Source of the DNA: Clostridium sp.
GTDB taxonomy: Bacteria; Bacillota; Clostridia; Clostridiales; Clostridiaceae
Reading direction: 5' to 3'
Assembly: GCA_022773025.1 (NCBI GenBank)
Contig: JALEZF010000007.1
Location: 45,271 to 109,270 of the forward strand
Length of the DNA: 64,000 bases
Shown here: piece by piece, positions 16,764-26,633 of the stretch
Layout of the letters: each line of letters starts with the position of its first letter
How positions within the stretch are numbered: position 1 is the first letter of the stretch
Notes under the pieces: model-generated
Told to the model about the DNA's origin: nothing
Seen by the model: the letters and a program-made list of their open reading frames with translations, nothing else
Database searches by the model: none
Made by a program: the position numbers and the translations under genes

Positions 16764-17838
16764 AATGAAAGATGGAAAATCCTCAGAAGTATTTGGAAAA
16801 TTCATGGTATCCTTGGTTTCCATATTACTTGGATTATTTATATCCATATTTTTTGTTATGTGGGGAAAAAATTTAGGTTTCTTTAAAGCAGCAGGAGTTT
16901 TATTCTCTTCTATATGGAAGGGAAGCTTTGGAAGTCCAGCTCAATTTGCAGAAGCACTAGTATTTACAACACCACTTATATTTACAGGACTTGCTCATGC
17001 AGTAGCCTTTAAAACTGGCTTGTTCAACATAGGTGTTGAAGGTCAATTTATAATAGGTATGCTTGTTGCATCTATAATAGGACTTATACCTGGAATACCA
17101 AAACCACTTCATATATTAATCATAGCTTTAGGCGGTATGATTGGTGGAGGTATCTGGGCTGGAATACCAGGATATTTAAAGGCTAAGCTTGGAACAAATG
17201 AAGTTGTTAATACAATAATGATGAACTTTATAGCTATGTATTTATCAAATTACTTCACTATGGGAGTATTTCATAAAGAAGGTAGTGCAAGTACAGAAGC
17301 AATTCAAAGCAGTGCTGAGCTTACAAGATTTTTAGGACCACAATATAGATTGAATACTGCAATTTTTATAGCGTTAATATTTGTTGTTTTAGTTTATATA
17401 CTTCTTTGGAAGACAAATATAGGATATGAACTTAGAGCAGTTGGAACCAACCCTAGTGCAGCAGAATATGGCGGAATAAGCATTAAAAAGAATATAATAC
17501 TTGCAATGGTTATATCAGGTGCAATTGCAGGACTTGGTGGAGCTCTTCACGTAGCTGGAGTACAGCATATGTCAATGCAGTTATTTGGATTTACTAACCT
17601 AGGAATGGATGGTATCGCTGTAGCCCTTGTTGCTAGCAGTAACCCATTTGGTGTAATATTATCAGCTTTATTATTTGGTTCATTAAACCTAAGTTCAGGT
17701 ACAATGATGCTAAATGGAATACCAAAGCAGATATCCTACATCATCCAAGGTATGGTTATACTTTTCATAGCAGGACAATATGTGTTTAAGCTAGTAGGAG
17801 AGAAGAAAAAGAAGAAGGGGGCAGTTGTAAATGGATAG
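16756..17838 (+). CDS. ABC transporter permease, first (NupP-like)
   Basis: 360 residues. The ATG at 16756 has AAGGAGGT 7 nt upstream; an ATG two codons earlier is too close to the SD. A polytopic membrane protein of the BPD_transp_2 family, with TAFKTGLFNIGVEGQFIIGM-type loop sequence (residues about 84-103), LGTNEVVNTIMMNFIA and the EAA-like GTNPSAAEYGGISIKKNI. Forms the translocation pore with the next gene product. It ends 8 nt inside that gene. Confidence 0.9.
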   Translation: MLKMKDGKSSEVFGKFMVSLVSILLGLFISIFFVMWGKNLGFFKAAGVLFSSIWKGSFGSPAQFAEALVFTTPLIFTGLAHAVAFKTGLFNIGVEGQFIIGMLVASIIGLIPGIPKPLHILIIALGGMIGGGIWAGIPGYLKAKLGTNEVVNTIMMNFIAMYLSNYFTMGVFHKEGSASTEAIQSSAELTRFLGPQYRLNTAIFIALIFVVLVYILLWKTNIGYELRAVGTNPSAAEYGGISIKKNIILAMVISGAIAGLGGALHVAGVQHMSMQLFGFTNLGMDGIAVALVASSNPFGVILSALLFGSLNLSSGTMMLNGIPKQISYIIQGMVILFIAGQYVFKLVGEKKKKKGAVVNG

Positions 17839-18766
17839 CTCATTATATGTAACTATAATAGGGATTATTGCGGCCACTCTTAGATATTCCACTCCTCTTA
17901 TATTTGGAGCGTTAGGCGGAATTTTCTCTGAAAAATCAGGAGTTGTAAATATAGCATTAGAAGGTATCATGGTAGCAGGAGCTTTCTTTGCAGTTTTAGG
18001 CTCTTATATTACAGGAAATCCATGGATGGGATTGGTGTTTGCAGCAGTTGGTGGTATGATATTTGCAGCTATACATGCTTATTTGAGTATACATCTTCAA
18101 GCTGAGCAGGTTGTATCTGGTACTGGAATCAACGTATTTGCACCAGCAATCATTGGATATATACTATTTAAAGTTTTTGGAAATCCATCACAATCAAGTG
18201 CAGTAGCTACTCTTCCATATCCAAGAGAATTTTTCTCGAAGATACCTGTTATAGGACCTATAATAGGGGACTTAAACTGGTTTGTATGGATAGCAATAGC
18301 TCTTGTAATAGTAGCTTCTTATGTGTTGAATAAGACAGCTTTTGGACTTAGAATAAAAGCTGTTGGAGAACATCCAAAGGCAGCAGATACACTAGGCATT
18401 AATGTATACAAAATCCGTTATATATCAGTATTACTTTCGGGAGTATTAGCTGGTATAGGAGGAGCTTCCCTATCTATCGGAGTATTAAACTACTTCAGAG
18501 AAGGTATGATAAGTGGTAGAGGATTTATAGCATTAGCTGCTATGATATTCGGTAACTGGAAGCCAAAGAATGCGCTATTTGCATGTCTACTATTTGGATT
18601 TGCAGAAAGTCTTCAGCTTGCAGCTCAAAGCTTTGGTTGGAGCATACCACAAGAATTTTATGCAGCATTCCCATATCTACTAACTATGTTAGTTTTGGCA
18701 GGCTTTGTTGGTAAAACTCAAGCTCCTGAGGCTGATGGTGTGCCTTATAGAAAAGGTGAGAGATAA
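17831..18766 (+). CDS. ABC transporter permease, second (NupQ-like)
   Basis: 311 residues, multi-spanning BPD_transp_2 permease. GGIFSEKSGVVNIALEGIMV is the characteristic loop of this branch; GEHPKAADTLGINVYKIRY is the cytoplasmic loop contacting the ATPase. AAGGGGG lies 9 nt before the ATG, which overlaps the first permease gene. A strong terminator ends the operon. Confidence 0.9.
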   Translation: MDSSLYVTIIGIIAATLRYSTPLIFGALGGIFSEKSGVVNIALEGIMVAGAFFAVLGSYITGNPWMGLVFAAVGGMIFAAIHAYLSIHLQAEQVVSGTGINVFAPAIIGYILFKVFGNPSQSSAVATLPYPREFFSKIPVIGPIIGDLNWFVWIAIALVIVASYVLNKTAFGLRIKAVGEHPKAADTLGINVYKIRYISVLLSGVLAGIGGASLSIGVLNYFREGMISGRGFIALAAMIFGNWKPKNALFACLLFGFAESLQLAAQSFGWSIPQEFYAAFPYLLTMLVLAGFVGKTQAPEADGVPYRKGER

Positions 18767-18785
18767 TAAGTTCAATTTTAATAAG

Positions 18786-18806
18786 AAAGCCCTTCGGGGC
18801 TTTTTT
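18786..18806 (+). terminator. Intrinsic terminator of the ABC importer operon
   Basis: AAAGCCC-TTCG-GGGCTTTTTT: stable UUCG-loop hairpin with a T tract. Confidence 0.92.
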
Positions 18807-18982
18807 ATTTTGCTGTCCTATAGATAACAATGGCTAAAAGAAAGTAAATCTAAAAAAATAATTGGAAACCTATGGAGTGAGTGATAAAATTTAGATAGGA
18901 CTACAATTAAAAAATATGTTCACAATATGAAAGTTGCTGAAATGATATAAAGATAAGGTATATGAAAAAGAAGGGAAAGAGT

Positions 18983-20458
18983 ATGAGAAAAAGTGGTGTA
19001 TTAATGCATATATCCTCCCTTCCCTCAAAGTATGGTATAGGTACTTTGGGAGAAGAAGCGTATAACTTTGTAGACTTTTTAAAAGAGTCAGGGCAAGGGT
19101 TTTGGCAGATACTACCTATAGGACCCACCAGCTTTGGAGACTCTCCATATCAATCGCCATCAACCTATGCAGGTAATCCTTATTTTATAGACTTTGATCT
19201 GTTAAGACATGATGGCTTATTAGAGGAAAGTGACTACAAGGATTATTATTGGGGAGAGGACTGCACAAAAGTTGATTTTAATGCTTTATTTCAAAATAAA
19301 TACAAGGTATTAAGAAAAGCCTATAAAAATGGCTTTTCAAGAGACAAGAATAATGTTGATAGCTTTAAGCAGGAGAATGAATATTGGGTTTTGGATTATG
19401 GTCTTTTCATGGCAATAAAAGAGTACTTTGGATTAAAGTCTTTTCTTCAATGGGATATGGCAATAAGAAGGGGAGAAAAACAAGAAATAGAAAAGTATAG
19501 AAAACTTTTAGAGGATGACATAAACTTTCATATTTATGTTCAGTATTTATTTTTTAAACAATGGAGAGCTTTAAAGGAATATGCCAATGGAAATGATATA
19601 GAAATCATAGGAGATATACCTATATATGTAGCAGAAGATAGCGTAGATTTATGGTGTAATAAAGATATTTTTTATGTGGATGACGATTTTAATCCTATAG
19701 AAGTAGCAGGATGTCCTCCAGATGCATTTTCAGAGGATGGACAGCTTTGGGGGAATCCGTTATATAACTGGGAAGAACTAAAAGAACAAAACTTTAAATG
19801 GTGGGTTAATAGGATTAGATATGCAGCTTCAATTTATGATGTGGTTAGGATTGATCATTTTAGAGGATTCTCCTCTTATTATGGAATTCCAAAAGGAGAA
19901 AACACAGCAAAGAATGGAAGGTGGAGAAAAGGGTTTGGAGAAGAGCTTTTTCAAAGGGTAAAGGAAGAAATTCCAAATGTGAGGATAATAGCCGAAGATT
20001 TAGGTATTTTATCTCAGGATGTTTATGAATTAATGGACAAGGTAGGATTTCCAGGAATGAAGGTGTTGCTCTTTGCATTTAACAGTGATGGGACATCCTC
20101 TTATCTGCCTTATAAAATTGAAGCAAATTCCGTAGCTTATATAGGAACTCATGACAACGACACTTATATGGGATGGATAGATAAAGCGGATAAAAAAGAT
20201 TTAGATTTTGCTACAAAATATATGAATTTGACAAAAGATGAAGGCTATAACTGGGGTGTAATAAGAACACTTTTAGAAACTAAGGCAGAAATAGCTATGA
20301 TTCAAATGCAGGATATTTTAGGGTTAGGAAATGAAGCTAGGATGAATCAGCCATCTACTCTTGGAACTAATTGGCTTTGGAGATTGAAAAAAGATGACAT
20401 TACAAAAGAACTTTCTAATAGACTATATGAGGTTACAAAGATTTTCGGAAGAGTATAA
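18983..20458 (+). CDS. malQ: 4-alpha-glucanotransferase (amylomaltase, GH77)
   Basis: 491 residues. The start at 18983 gives the family N-terminus MRKSGVLMHISSLPSKYGIG and has AAGGGAAAG nearby; an ATG 21 nt upstream (18962) is possible. GH77 landmarks: FWQILPIGPTSFGDSPYQSP, GDIPIYVAEDSVDLW, VVRIDHFRGFSSY (nucleophile Asp), IIAEDLGIL (acid/base Glu) and YIGTHDNDT. It transfers glucan segments during maltodextrin or glycogen metabolism. It stands alone here, without glgP, between the ABC operon and rpoN. Confidence 0.95.
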   Translation: MRKSGVLMHISSLPSKYGIGTLGEEAYNFVDFLKESGQGFWQILPIGPTSFGDSPYQSPSTYAGNPYFIDFDLLRHDGLLEESDYKDYYWGEDCTKVDFNALFQNKYKVLRKAYKNGFSRDKNNVDSFKQENEYWVLDYGLFMAIKEYFGLKSFLQWDMAIRRGEKQEIEKYRKLLEDDINFHIYVQYLFFKQWRALKEYANGNDIEIIGDIPIYVAEDSVDLWCNKDIFYVDDDFNPIEVAGCPPDAFSEDGQLWGNPLYNWEELKEQNFKWWVNRIRYAASIYDVVRIDHFRGFSSYYGIPKGENTAKNGRWRKGFGEELFQRVKEEIPNVRIIAEDLGILSQDVYELMDKVGFPGMKVLLFAFNSDGTSSYLPYKIEANSVAYIGTHDNDTYMGWIDKADKKDLDFATKYMNLTKDEGYNWGVIRTLLETKAEIAMIQMQDILGLGNEARMNQPSTLGTNWLWRLKKDDITKELSNRLYEVTKIFGRV

Positions 20459-20661
20459 AGATAAAGGTGAGAGGTTGAGTTTTAAAAGTAATCATATTAT
20501 GCATAAAAACAAATTTTTGGAATAAACCATAAAAAAGTGGGGTGGCTTAAAGTGCAATATGTCATTTTAAACTATCCTATTTTATTTTTATAGATATAAT
20601 TTTGTATAGTTGATATAATGGAACTAGAAATGAGATAATTAGTTCAGAGGGTGTGGCTATA

Positions 20662-22035
20662 ATGAGGATGGATTTTAATCTTAATGTTACTCAAGAGCAA
20701 AAGTTAATAATGACTCAGCAGATGCAGCTGTCAGTGAAAATTCTTCAAATGTCAGGTGTAGAGCTTCAAGAATATATCGATAAAGAAATTCAAGAAAATC
20801 CTGTTCTAGATGAAAAATATGAGGATAATGCAGAAAAGGAAAACAAGGATAATATTGACTATAAAGAGCTTGTAAAGTTTTTAGAGTTTGATAATTATGG
20901 ATCTCAGAGTTATGAACACTATGACAATAATGATGAGGTATCACCTTTTCAGTTTATAAGCAACCAAAAGAGTTTTGGAGAGTTTTTAGAGGATCAGATA
21001 TTAGAGCTTAATAAAGATGAATATACTAAAACACTATGCAGATACATAATAAATAGTTTAGATGAAAAAGGCTATTTAGCAGTTCCTCTTAAAGATTTAG
21101 CTGAGGAGCTTCATATTTCAGAAGATGAGATAGAGGATGCCCTTTATATAGTGCAATCTCTTGAGCCTTATGGAGTAGGGGCTAGAGACTTAAAGGAATG
21201 TCTGAAAATTCAGCTTAAATGTAAAGGTATTTTTGATGAGAATCTTCTTGAGATAATAGATTGTCATTTAGAGGATATAGCTGAAAATAGATATGTAAAT
21301 ATAGCGAAGAGCTTAAAAATCACTGGAAAAGAAGCTCAAGATTATGGAGATGCCATAAAAAAATTAGAACCAAAACCAAGCAGAGGCTTTTATAATGGAG
21401 AAGAAACTAAATATATAGCGCCAGACGCGTATATAAGAAATATTGATGGAGAATACTTTATAATAATGAATGATTCCTTAGCTCCAAAGCTTTCCGTAAA
21501 CGGTATATATAAAGAGATACTAAATATGGATAAGGATAAAGACGCTGTAAAATACGTAAAGGATAAGATGAACAGTGCTATGTTCCTTATGAAAAGTGTA
21601 GAAAGCAGAAAGAGCACCGTATATAGAGTACTTGAAAAGATTATCGAAAAGCAAAAAGACTTTTTAGATTATGGTGAGGAGCATCTTCATCCTATGACAT
21701 TAAAGGAAATTGCAGAGGCTTTGTCTTTGCATGAGTCAACCATAAGTAGAGCTATAAGGGACAAATATGTGTACACGCCAAAAGGAATAATAAAAATTAA
21801 AAAGTTTTTCACCCAAGGAATAGTTACAAATAGCTTCTCCGAAGATATTTCTACAGTGAATATAAAGAATGCTATAAAGAAACTTATAGATGAAGAAGAC
21901 AAGAAAAAACCTATTTCTGATCAAAATATATGCGATAAGCTTAATGCAATGGACATGAATATATCTAGAAGAACTGTAGCAAAGTATAGAGAAGAGCTTG
22001 GAATAAAGTCATCAAGCAAGAGAAAAAGGCTTTAA
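20662..22035 (+). CDS. rpoN: RNA polymerase sigma-54 factor
   Basis: 457 residues. N-terminal activator-interaction region MTQQMQLSVKILQMSGVELQ, a core-binding middle, the HTH PMTLKEIAEALSLHESTISR and the C-terminal RpoN box SRRTVAKYRE (435-444), which reads the -24 element. The ATG at 20662 lies 8 nt behind AGAGGGTG; a GTG at 20653 and an ATG at 20668 are alternatives. It directly precedes the cggR operon, separated by a terminator. No sigma-54 activator with an AAA+ domain and no clear -24/-12 promoter was seen in the window. Confidence 0.95.
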   Translation: MRMDFNLNVTQEQKLIMTQQMQLSVKILQMSGVELQEYIDKEIQENPVLDEKYEDNAEKENKDNIDYKELVKFLEFDNYGSQSYEHYDNNDEVSPFQFISNQKSFGEFLEDQILELNKDEYTKTLCRYIINSLDEKGYLAVPLKDLAEELHISEDEIEDALYIVQSLEPYGVGARDLKECLKIQLKCKGIFDENLLEIIDCHLEDIAENRYVNIAKSLKITGKEAQDYGDAIKKLEPKPSRGFYNGEETKYIAPDAYIRNIDGEYFIIMNDSLAPKLSVNGIYKEILNMDKDKDAVKYVKDKMNSAMFLMKSVESRKSTVYRVLEKIIEKQKDFLDYGEEHLHPMTLKEIAEALSLHESTISRAIRDKYVYTPKGIIKIKKFFTQGIVTNSFSEDISTVNIKNAIKKLIDEEDKKKPISDQNICDKLNAMDMNISRRTVAKYREELGIKSSSKRKRL

Positions 22036-22040
22036 AATCA

Positions 22041-22065
22041 AGGGGTGATAAGTCACCCTTTTTTT
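22041..22065 (+). terminator. Intrinsic terminator after rpoN
   Basis: AGGGGTGA-TAAG-TCACCCTT followed by a run of T. Confidence 0.88.
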
Positions 22066-22170
22066 GTGCAAACAAATTACCACTAGTATAAGGCAAAGAA
22101 TTTAAAATAAAATTCACAAAAAAAAATCAAGTTTTTCTAAAAGTCTATTTAAAAATTATATGATATGTAC

Positions 22171-22210
22171 TATAATAATAGATGTGGGACAAAAGTAAAT
22201 ATGCTGGGAC
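22171..22210 (+). promoter_or_regulatory. Promoter and CggR operator of the glycolytic operon
   Basis: A -10 box TATAAT (22171-22176) is followed by two direct TGGGAC repeats at 22185-22190 and 22205-22210, exactly 20 bp apart. In B. subtilis CggR binds two CGGGAC half sites with the same 20-bp period just downstream of the promoter. CggR with no sugar phosphate should block transcription here; fructose-1,6-bisphosphate should relieve it. Confidence 0.72.
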
Positions 22211-22236
22211 ATTAATCGACCAAAGGGGTGTTTGGC

Positions 22237-23271
22237 TTGAAAGAAATTTTAAAACTTCAACAAAAGATTGTTCCAGAACTCATAGAAGTTCTAGAAAAGA
22301 GATACACTATACTTAGAACTATATATTATAACGGACCAATAGGAAGAAGAGTTCTAGCAACTGAACTTGACATCGGGGAAAGAACTGTAAGGACAGAAAT
22401 AAATTTTTTAAAGTCCCAAAATCTGATTAACATAAGCACTCCAGGGATGACAGTAACCGAAGAAGGTGAAGAGGTGCTAGAAAAGCTTAAAACTTTTATC
22501 TATGAATTAAAAGGCTTAAGTGATTTAGAAGAAGTCCTTAGAAAAGTACTTGGAGCTGAGAAAGTGATAATAGTTCCAGGAGATGTAGATGAAGACGAGT
22601 CCGTAATGAAAGATCTAGGTAAGGCAGCAGCTGCATATGTTAGATCAATAATTACAGATGACAGCATCATAACACTTACAGGGGGAACAACTATGAAAGA
22701 AGTAGTTGATAACTTTCCACCCACAACTGGTTATGAGAACATCTTGATTTTGCCAGCAAGAGGTGGCATGGGAAGAAATGTAGAAACCCAAGCAAATACT
22801 CTAGCAGCGAATTTATCAAAGAGACTAAATGGAAATTACAAAATGCTTCATATACCAGACAGTTTAAGTGATACTGCCATGAGTGCAATGATGAATGAAG
22901 AATACATAAGTGACATAGTTGCAAGCATAAAAAATGCTGACATACTTCTTTATGGTATAGGGAAAGCTGAATCTATGTGCAGAAAAAGAGGTATGAGTGA
23001 AGAGAAAACTAAAGAAATCATGAATAAAGGCGCTGAGGGAGAAGCATTTGGATGCTATTTTTCAGAGCGTGGAGAAGTGGTTTACTCAATATCTTCTGTT
23101 GGAATAACAGGAGAGGATGCAGAAAACATAGAGCATCTTGTAGCAGTAGCAGGAGGAATCTTTAAGGCAAAGGCTATAATAGCTGCACAGCTTAAGAATC
23201 CAAGAAGTGTCCTTGTGACAGATGAAGGGGCTGCAAGAGAAATATTACATATTTTGAATAAAGATATGTAA
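22237..23271 (+). CDS. cggR: Central glycolytic genes regulator CggR (SorC/DeoR family repressor)
   Basis: 344 residues from a TTG at 22237, which lies 7 nt behind AAAGGGGTG and gives the usual start MKEILKLQQKIVPEL; a GTG at 22228 overlaps the SD. N-terminal winged HTH (about residues 25-80, GRRVLATELDIGERTVRTEI), then a sugar-phosphate isomerase-like effector domain with TLTGGTTMKEV and ILPARGGMGRNVETQAN, the fructose-1,6-bisphosphate-binding part. First gene of the glycolytic operon and autoregulated through the upstream repeats. Confidence 0.95.
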   Translation: MKEILKLQQKIVPELIEVLEKRYTILRTIYYNGPIGRRVLATELDIGERTVRTEINFLKSQNLINISTPGMTVTEEGEEVLEKLKTFIYELKGLSDLEEVLRKVLGAEKVIIVPGDVDEDESVMKDLGKAAAAYVRSIITDDSIITLTGGTTMKEVVDNFPPTTGYENILILPARGGMGRNVETQANTLAANLSKRLNGNYKMLHIPDSLSDTAMSAMMNEEYISDIVASIKNADILLYGIGKAESMCRKRGMSEEKTKEIMNKGAEGEAFGCYFSERGEVVYSISSVGITGEDAENIEHLVAVAGGIFKAKAIIAAQLKNPRSVLVTDEGAAREILHILNKDM

Positions 23272-23331
23272 ATAATTAATTAGTTATAAAAAAAAATTTT
23301 TATAAAGATGAACTTTTAGGAGGTAATTTTA

Positions 23332-24342
23332 ATGGCAAATGTAAAAGTGGCAATTAATGGTTTTGGACGTATAGGACGTCTTGCATTCAGACAAATGTTT
23401 GGAACAGAAGGATATGAAATAGTTGCAATCAACGATTTAACAGATCCTAAGATGTTAGCTCATTTATTAAAATATGATTCATCTCAAGGTAGATATGAAG
23501 GAACTGTTGAAGCTAAAGAAGACTCAATAGTTGTAAACGGAAAAGAAATAAAGATTTATGCAAAAGCTAATGCAGCTGAACTTCCATGGGGAGAAATTGG
23601 AGTAGACGTAGTACTTGAGTGTACTGGATTCTATGTATCAAAGGCTAAATCTCAAGCTCATATAGATGCAGGTGCTAAGAAAGTTGTTATATCAGCTCCA
23701 GCTGGAAACGACCTTCCAACAGTTGTATTCAACGTAAACCAAGATATATTAACTGCAGAAGACAACATAATCTCAGCAGCATCTTGTACAACTAACTGCT
23801 TAGCTCCAATGGCTAAAGCACTTAATGACTTTGCACCAATTCAATCTGGTATAATGTCAACAATTCACGCTTACACTGGAGACCAAATGGTACTTGACGG
23901 ACCACACAGAAAGGGAGACTTCAGAAGAGCTAGAGCTGCAGCTGTAAATATAGTTCCTAACTCAACAGGAGCTGCTAAGGCTATAGGACTTGTTATTCCA
24001 GAATTAAACGGAAAATTAATAGGATCTGCACAAAGAGTTCCAGTTCCAACAGGATCAACTACTATATTAGTTGCAGTTGTTAAAGGAAAAGACATAACTA
24101 AAGAATCTATAAATGCTGCTATGAAGGCTGCTTCAAATGAATCTTTCGGATACACTGAAGAAGAATTAGTATCTTCAGACATAATCGGAATCAGATATGG
24201 TTCATTATTTGATGCAACTCAAACTATGGTTGCCCCAATCGGAGAAGATTTATACCAAGTTCAAGTTGTTTCATGGTATGACAACGAAAACTCATACACT
24301 AGCCAAATGGTTAGAACAATCAAATACTTCGCTAGCCTATAA
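23332..24342 (+). CDS. gap: Glyceraldehyde-3-phosphate dehydrogenase
   Basis: 336 residues. NAD-binding [17 protein letters not shown] at the N-terminus, catalytic Cys152 in [12 protein letters not shown], and the C-terminal [16 protein letters not shown]. Converts glyceraldehyde-3-phosphate to 1,3-bisphosphoglycerate with NAD. AGGAGGTAATTTTA before the ATG suggests strong translation; 60 nt after cggR. A hairpin separates it from pgk, consistent with gap-specific transcript abundance. Confidence 0.98.
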   Translation: MANVKVAINGFGRIGRLAFRQMFGTEGYEIVAINDLTDPKMLAHLLKYDSSQGRYEGTVEAKEDSIVVNGKEIKIYAKANAAELPWGEIGVDVVLECTGFYVSKAKSQAHIDAGAKKVVISAPAGNDLPTVVFNVNQDILTAEDNIISAASCTTNCLAPMAKALNDFAPIQSGIMSTIHAYTGDQMVLDGPHRKGDFRRARAAAVNIVPNSTGAAKAIGLVIPELNGKLIGSAQRVPVPTGSTTILVAVVKGKDITKESINAAMKAASNESFGYTEEELVSSDIIGIRYGSLFDATQTMVAPIGEDLYQVQVVSWYDNENSYTSQMVRTIKYFASL

Positions 24343-24370
24343 TTTATAGAATTAGTAGAAAGTAGGATAA

Positions 24371-24405
24371 GTCTGGTTTTGTAGTATAAGGCTATAAAGC
24401 CAGAC
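24371..24405 (+). other. Hairpin between gap and pgk
   Basis: GTCTGG pairs with CCAGAC with inner TTT/AAA and TAG/CTA pairs; a short TATTTT follows. Likely partial terminator or processing site within the operon. Confidence 0.5.
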
Positions 24406-24444
24406 TATTTTAAAATGTAGAAATATTTTTATGAGGTGAATAGA

Positions 24445-25623
24445 ATGAGCTTTAATAAGAAAACTATAGAAGACATAGAAGTTAAGGGAAAAAAGGTTTT
24501 AGTAAGATGTGACTTTAATGTACCCCTAAAAGACGGAGTTATAACAGACGAAAATAGATTAAACGGAGCACTTCCAACTATAAAATATCTAATCCAAAAT
24601 GGAGCTAAAGTTATACTTTGCTCACACTTAGGAAAAGATGCTTCTAAATCTTTACAACCAGTTGCTACAAGATTAAGTGAAATGTTAGGACAGGAAGTTA
24701 AATTCCCAAGAGATGAAGAAGTTGTAGGACCTAACGCTAAAGCAGCAGTTGCTGAAATGAAAGACGGAGAAGTTATATTACTAGAAAACACTAGATGTAG
24801 AAAAGAAGAAACTAAGAATATAGAGACATTCTCTAAAGAATTAGCTTCTTTAGCAGATGTATTTGTAAATGATGCATTTGGTACAGCTCACAGAGCTCAC
24901 TGCTCAACAGTTGGAGTTACTGAATTCTTAGATACAGCTGTATGTGGATACTTAATCCAAAAGGAATTAAAGTTCTTAGGAGAGGCTGTAAACAATCCAG
25001 TTAGACCATTTGTTGCTATACTTGGGGGATCTAAGGTTTCTGATAAGATAGCTGTTATAAACAACTTATTAGAAAAAGTTGATACAATAATCATCGGTGG
25101 AGGAATGGCTTACACATTCTTAAAGGCTCAAGGATATGAAATCGGAACTTCATTATGTGAAGATGACAGATTAGATTACGCTAAGGAAATGATAGAAAAA
25201 GCTGCTGCTAAGGGAGTTAAATTCTTATTACCAGTAGATCATAGAGTAGCTGATGGATTCAAGGATGTTGAGCCTACAATAACAGAAGGACAAAATATTC
25301 CTGCAGGATTCATGGGACTAGATATAGGACCTAAGACAGAAGCTTTATATGCTGATGCTATAAAGGATGCTAAGACTGTAATATGGAACGGACCAATGGG
25401 AGTATTCGAATTCGAGAACTTCAATAAGGGTACAGTTGCAGTTGCTAAGGCTATGGCTGATGCAGATGCTACAACAGTTATCGGTGGAGGAGACTCAGCT
25501 GCTGCTGTTAACATTTTAGGATTTGGAGACAAGATGACTCACATCTCTACAGGTGGCGGAGCTTCTCTTGAATTCTTAGAAGGAAAAGAACTTCCAGGAA
25601 TCGTTGCATTAAACGATAAATAA
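24445..25623 (+). CDS. pgk: Phosphoglycerate kinase
   Basis: 392 residues. Starts [20 protein letters not shown], with [40 protein letters not shown] and GGGDSAAAV motifs of the two-domain kinase. The ATG at 24445 follows GAGGTGA; a GTG three codons upstream overlaps that SD. Makes ATP from 1,3-bisphosphoglycerate. Confidence 0.98.
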   Translation: MSFNKKTIEDIEVKGKKVLVRCDFNVPLKDGVITDENRLNGALPTIKYLIQNGAKVILCSHLGKDASKSLQPVATRLSEMLGQEVKFPRDEEVVGPNAKAAVAEMKDGEVILLENTRCRKEETKNIETFSKELASLADVFVNDAFGTAHRAHCSTVGVTEFLDTAVCGYLIQKELKFLGEAVNNPVRPFVAILGGSKVSDKIAVINNLLEKVDTIIIGGGMAYTFLKAQGYEIGTSLCEDDRLDYAKEMIEKAAAKGVKFLLPVDHRVADGFKDVEPTITEGQNIPAGFMGLDIGPKTEALYADAIKDAKTVIWNGPMGVFEFENFNKGTVAVAKAMADADATTVIGGGDSAAAVNILGFGDKMTHISTGGGASLEFLEGKELPGIVALNDK

Positions 25624-25719
25624 TTTTAAATAAATATAAGGATTTCAGGTAGAGGGACGAGATGTTTTGCCTTCTACCTATTCCACATTAAAAGAGTATT
25701 AAAAGGGAGATGTTTAGGT

Positions 25720-26466
25720 ATGAGAACACCAATAATAGCTGGAAACTGGAAAATGCATTACACAGTAGATGAAACTGTAAAAGTTATAAATGAATTAAAG
25801 CCTTTAGTAAAGGATGCAAAGGTAGACGTAGTTTTATGTGTTCCTTTCACATCTTTAGATGCTGCATTAAAAGCTACTAATGGAAGCAACATAAAGATAG
25901 GTGCACAAAACATGCACTTTGAAGAAAAAGGAGCTTTCACTGGAGAAATAGCTCCAGGAATGTTAGAAGCTATGGGAGTAGACTATGTTGTTTTAGGACA
26001 CAGTGAAAGAAGACAATACTTCAATGAAACTGACGAAGCTCTAAACAAGAAAGTTAAAGCTGCATTTGCACATAACTTACTTCCAATCCTTTGCTGTGGA
26101 GAAACTTTAGAGGAGAGAGAAAATGGAACAACTAATGCAGTTGTTGGAGCTCAAATCAAAGCTGATTTAGAAGGATTATCAAAGGAATTAGCAGAAAAAG
26201 TTGTTATAGCTTACGAGCCAATCTGGGCTATAGGAACAGGAAAGACTGCTACAGATGAGCAAGCTAATGAAACAATAAAGGCTATAAGAAACATAGTAGC
26301 TGAAATGTTTGGATCAGAAGTTGCAGACAAGGTTAGAATACAATACGGCGGATCAGTTAAGCCAAACACAATCAAAGCTCAAATGGCTATGTCTGATATA
26401 GATGGAGCTTTAGTTGGTGGAGCAAGTTTAGTTGCTAATGATTTTTCAGCTATAGTTAACTACTAA
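25720..26466 (+). CDS. tpiA: Triosephosphate isomerase
   Basis: 248 residues. N-terminal [14 protein letters not shown] with the catalytic Lys, [10 protein letters not shown] with the catalytic His, [14 protein letters not shown] with the catalytic Glu, and phosphate-binding YGGSVKP. AAGGGAGATG precedes the ATG. 96 nt separate it from pgk. Two hairpins and a fresh promoter follow it. Confidence 0.98.
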   Translation: MRTPIIAGNWKMHYTVDETVKVINELKPLVKDAKVDVVLCVPFTSLDAALKATNGSNIKIGAQNMHFEEKGAFTGEIAPGMLEAMGVDYVVLGHSERRQYFNETDEALNKKVKAAFAHNLLPILCCGETLEERENGTTNAVVGAQIKADLEGLSKELAEKVVIAYEPIWAIGTGKTATDEQANETIKAIRNIVAEMFGSEVADKVRIQYGGSVKPNTIKAQMAMSDIDGALVGGASLVANDFSAIVNY

Positions 26467-26479
26467 GATACATGACGGC

Positions 26480-26536
26480 TTAAGAAATTCTACTAGGATT
26501 TCTTAAACTGTTTTAGAAACTGCAATTGTGGTTTCT
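26480..26536 (+). other. Two consecutive hairpins after tpiA
   Basis: TTAAGAAAT/ATTTCTTAA (26480-26506) and AGAAAC/GTTTCT (about 26515-26536). Neither has a good T tract, but together with the promoter just downstream they suggest that the transcript from cggR is reduced or processed here. Confidence 0.4.
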
Positions 26537-26550
26537 TCACAAATATTAAA

Positions 26551-26580
26551 TTGAACAAATAATTCGTGGCTGCATATAAT
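26551..26580 (+). promoter_or_regulatory. Internal promoter upstream of gpmI
   Basis: TTGAAC (26551-26556), 18 nt, TATAAT (26575-26580), 53 nt before the gpmI ATG. gpmI (and perhaps eno) can thus be expressed independently of CggR, useful for gluconeogenic flow during amino-acid fermentation (inference). Confidence 0.6.
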
Positions 26581-26633
26581 TACAAATGTACTATGATTTA
26601 TAGTAAAGATAATAAATAATTCGGAGGAGTATT

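Noticed and set aside
20460-22240. Sigma-54 (-24/-12) promoters near rpoN, the PTS operon or grd
   Set aside because: No GG-N10-GC elements matching the consensus were found at useful positions and no sigma-54 activator is encoded here.
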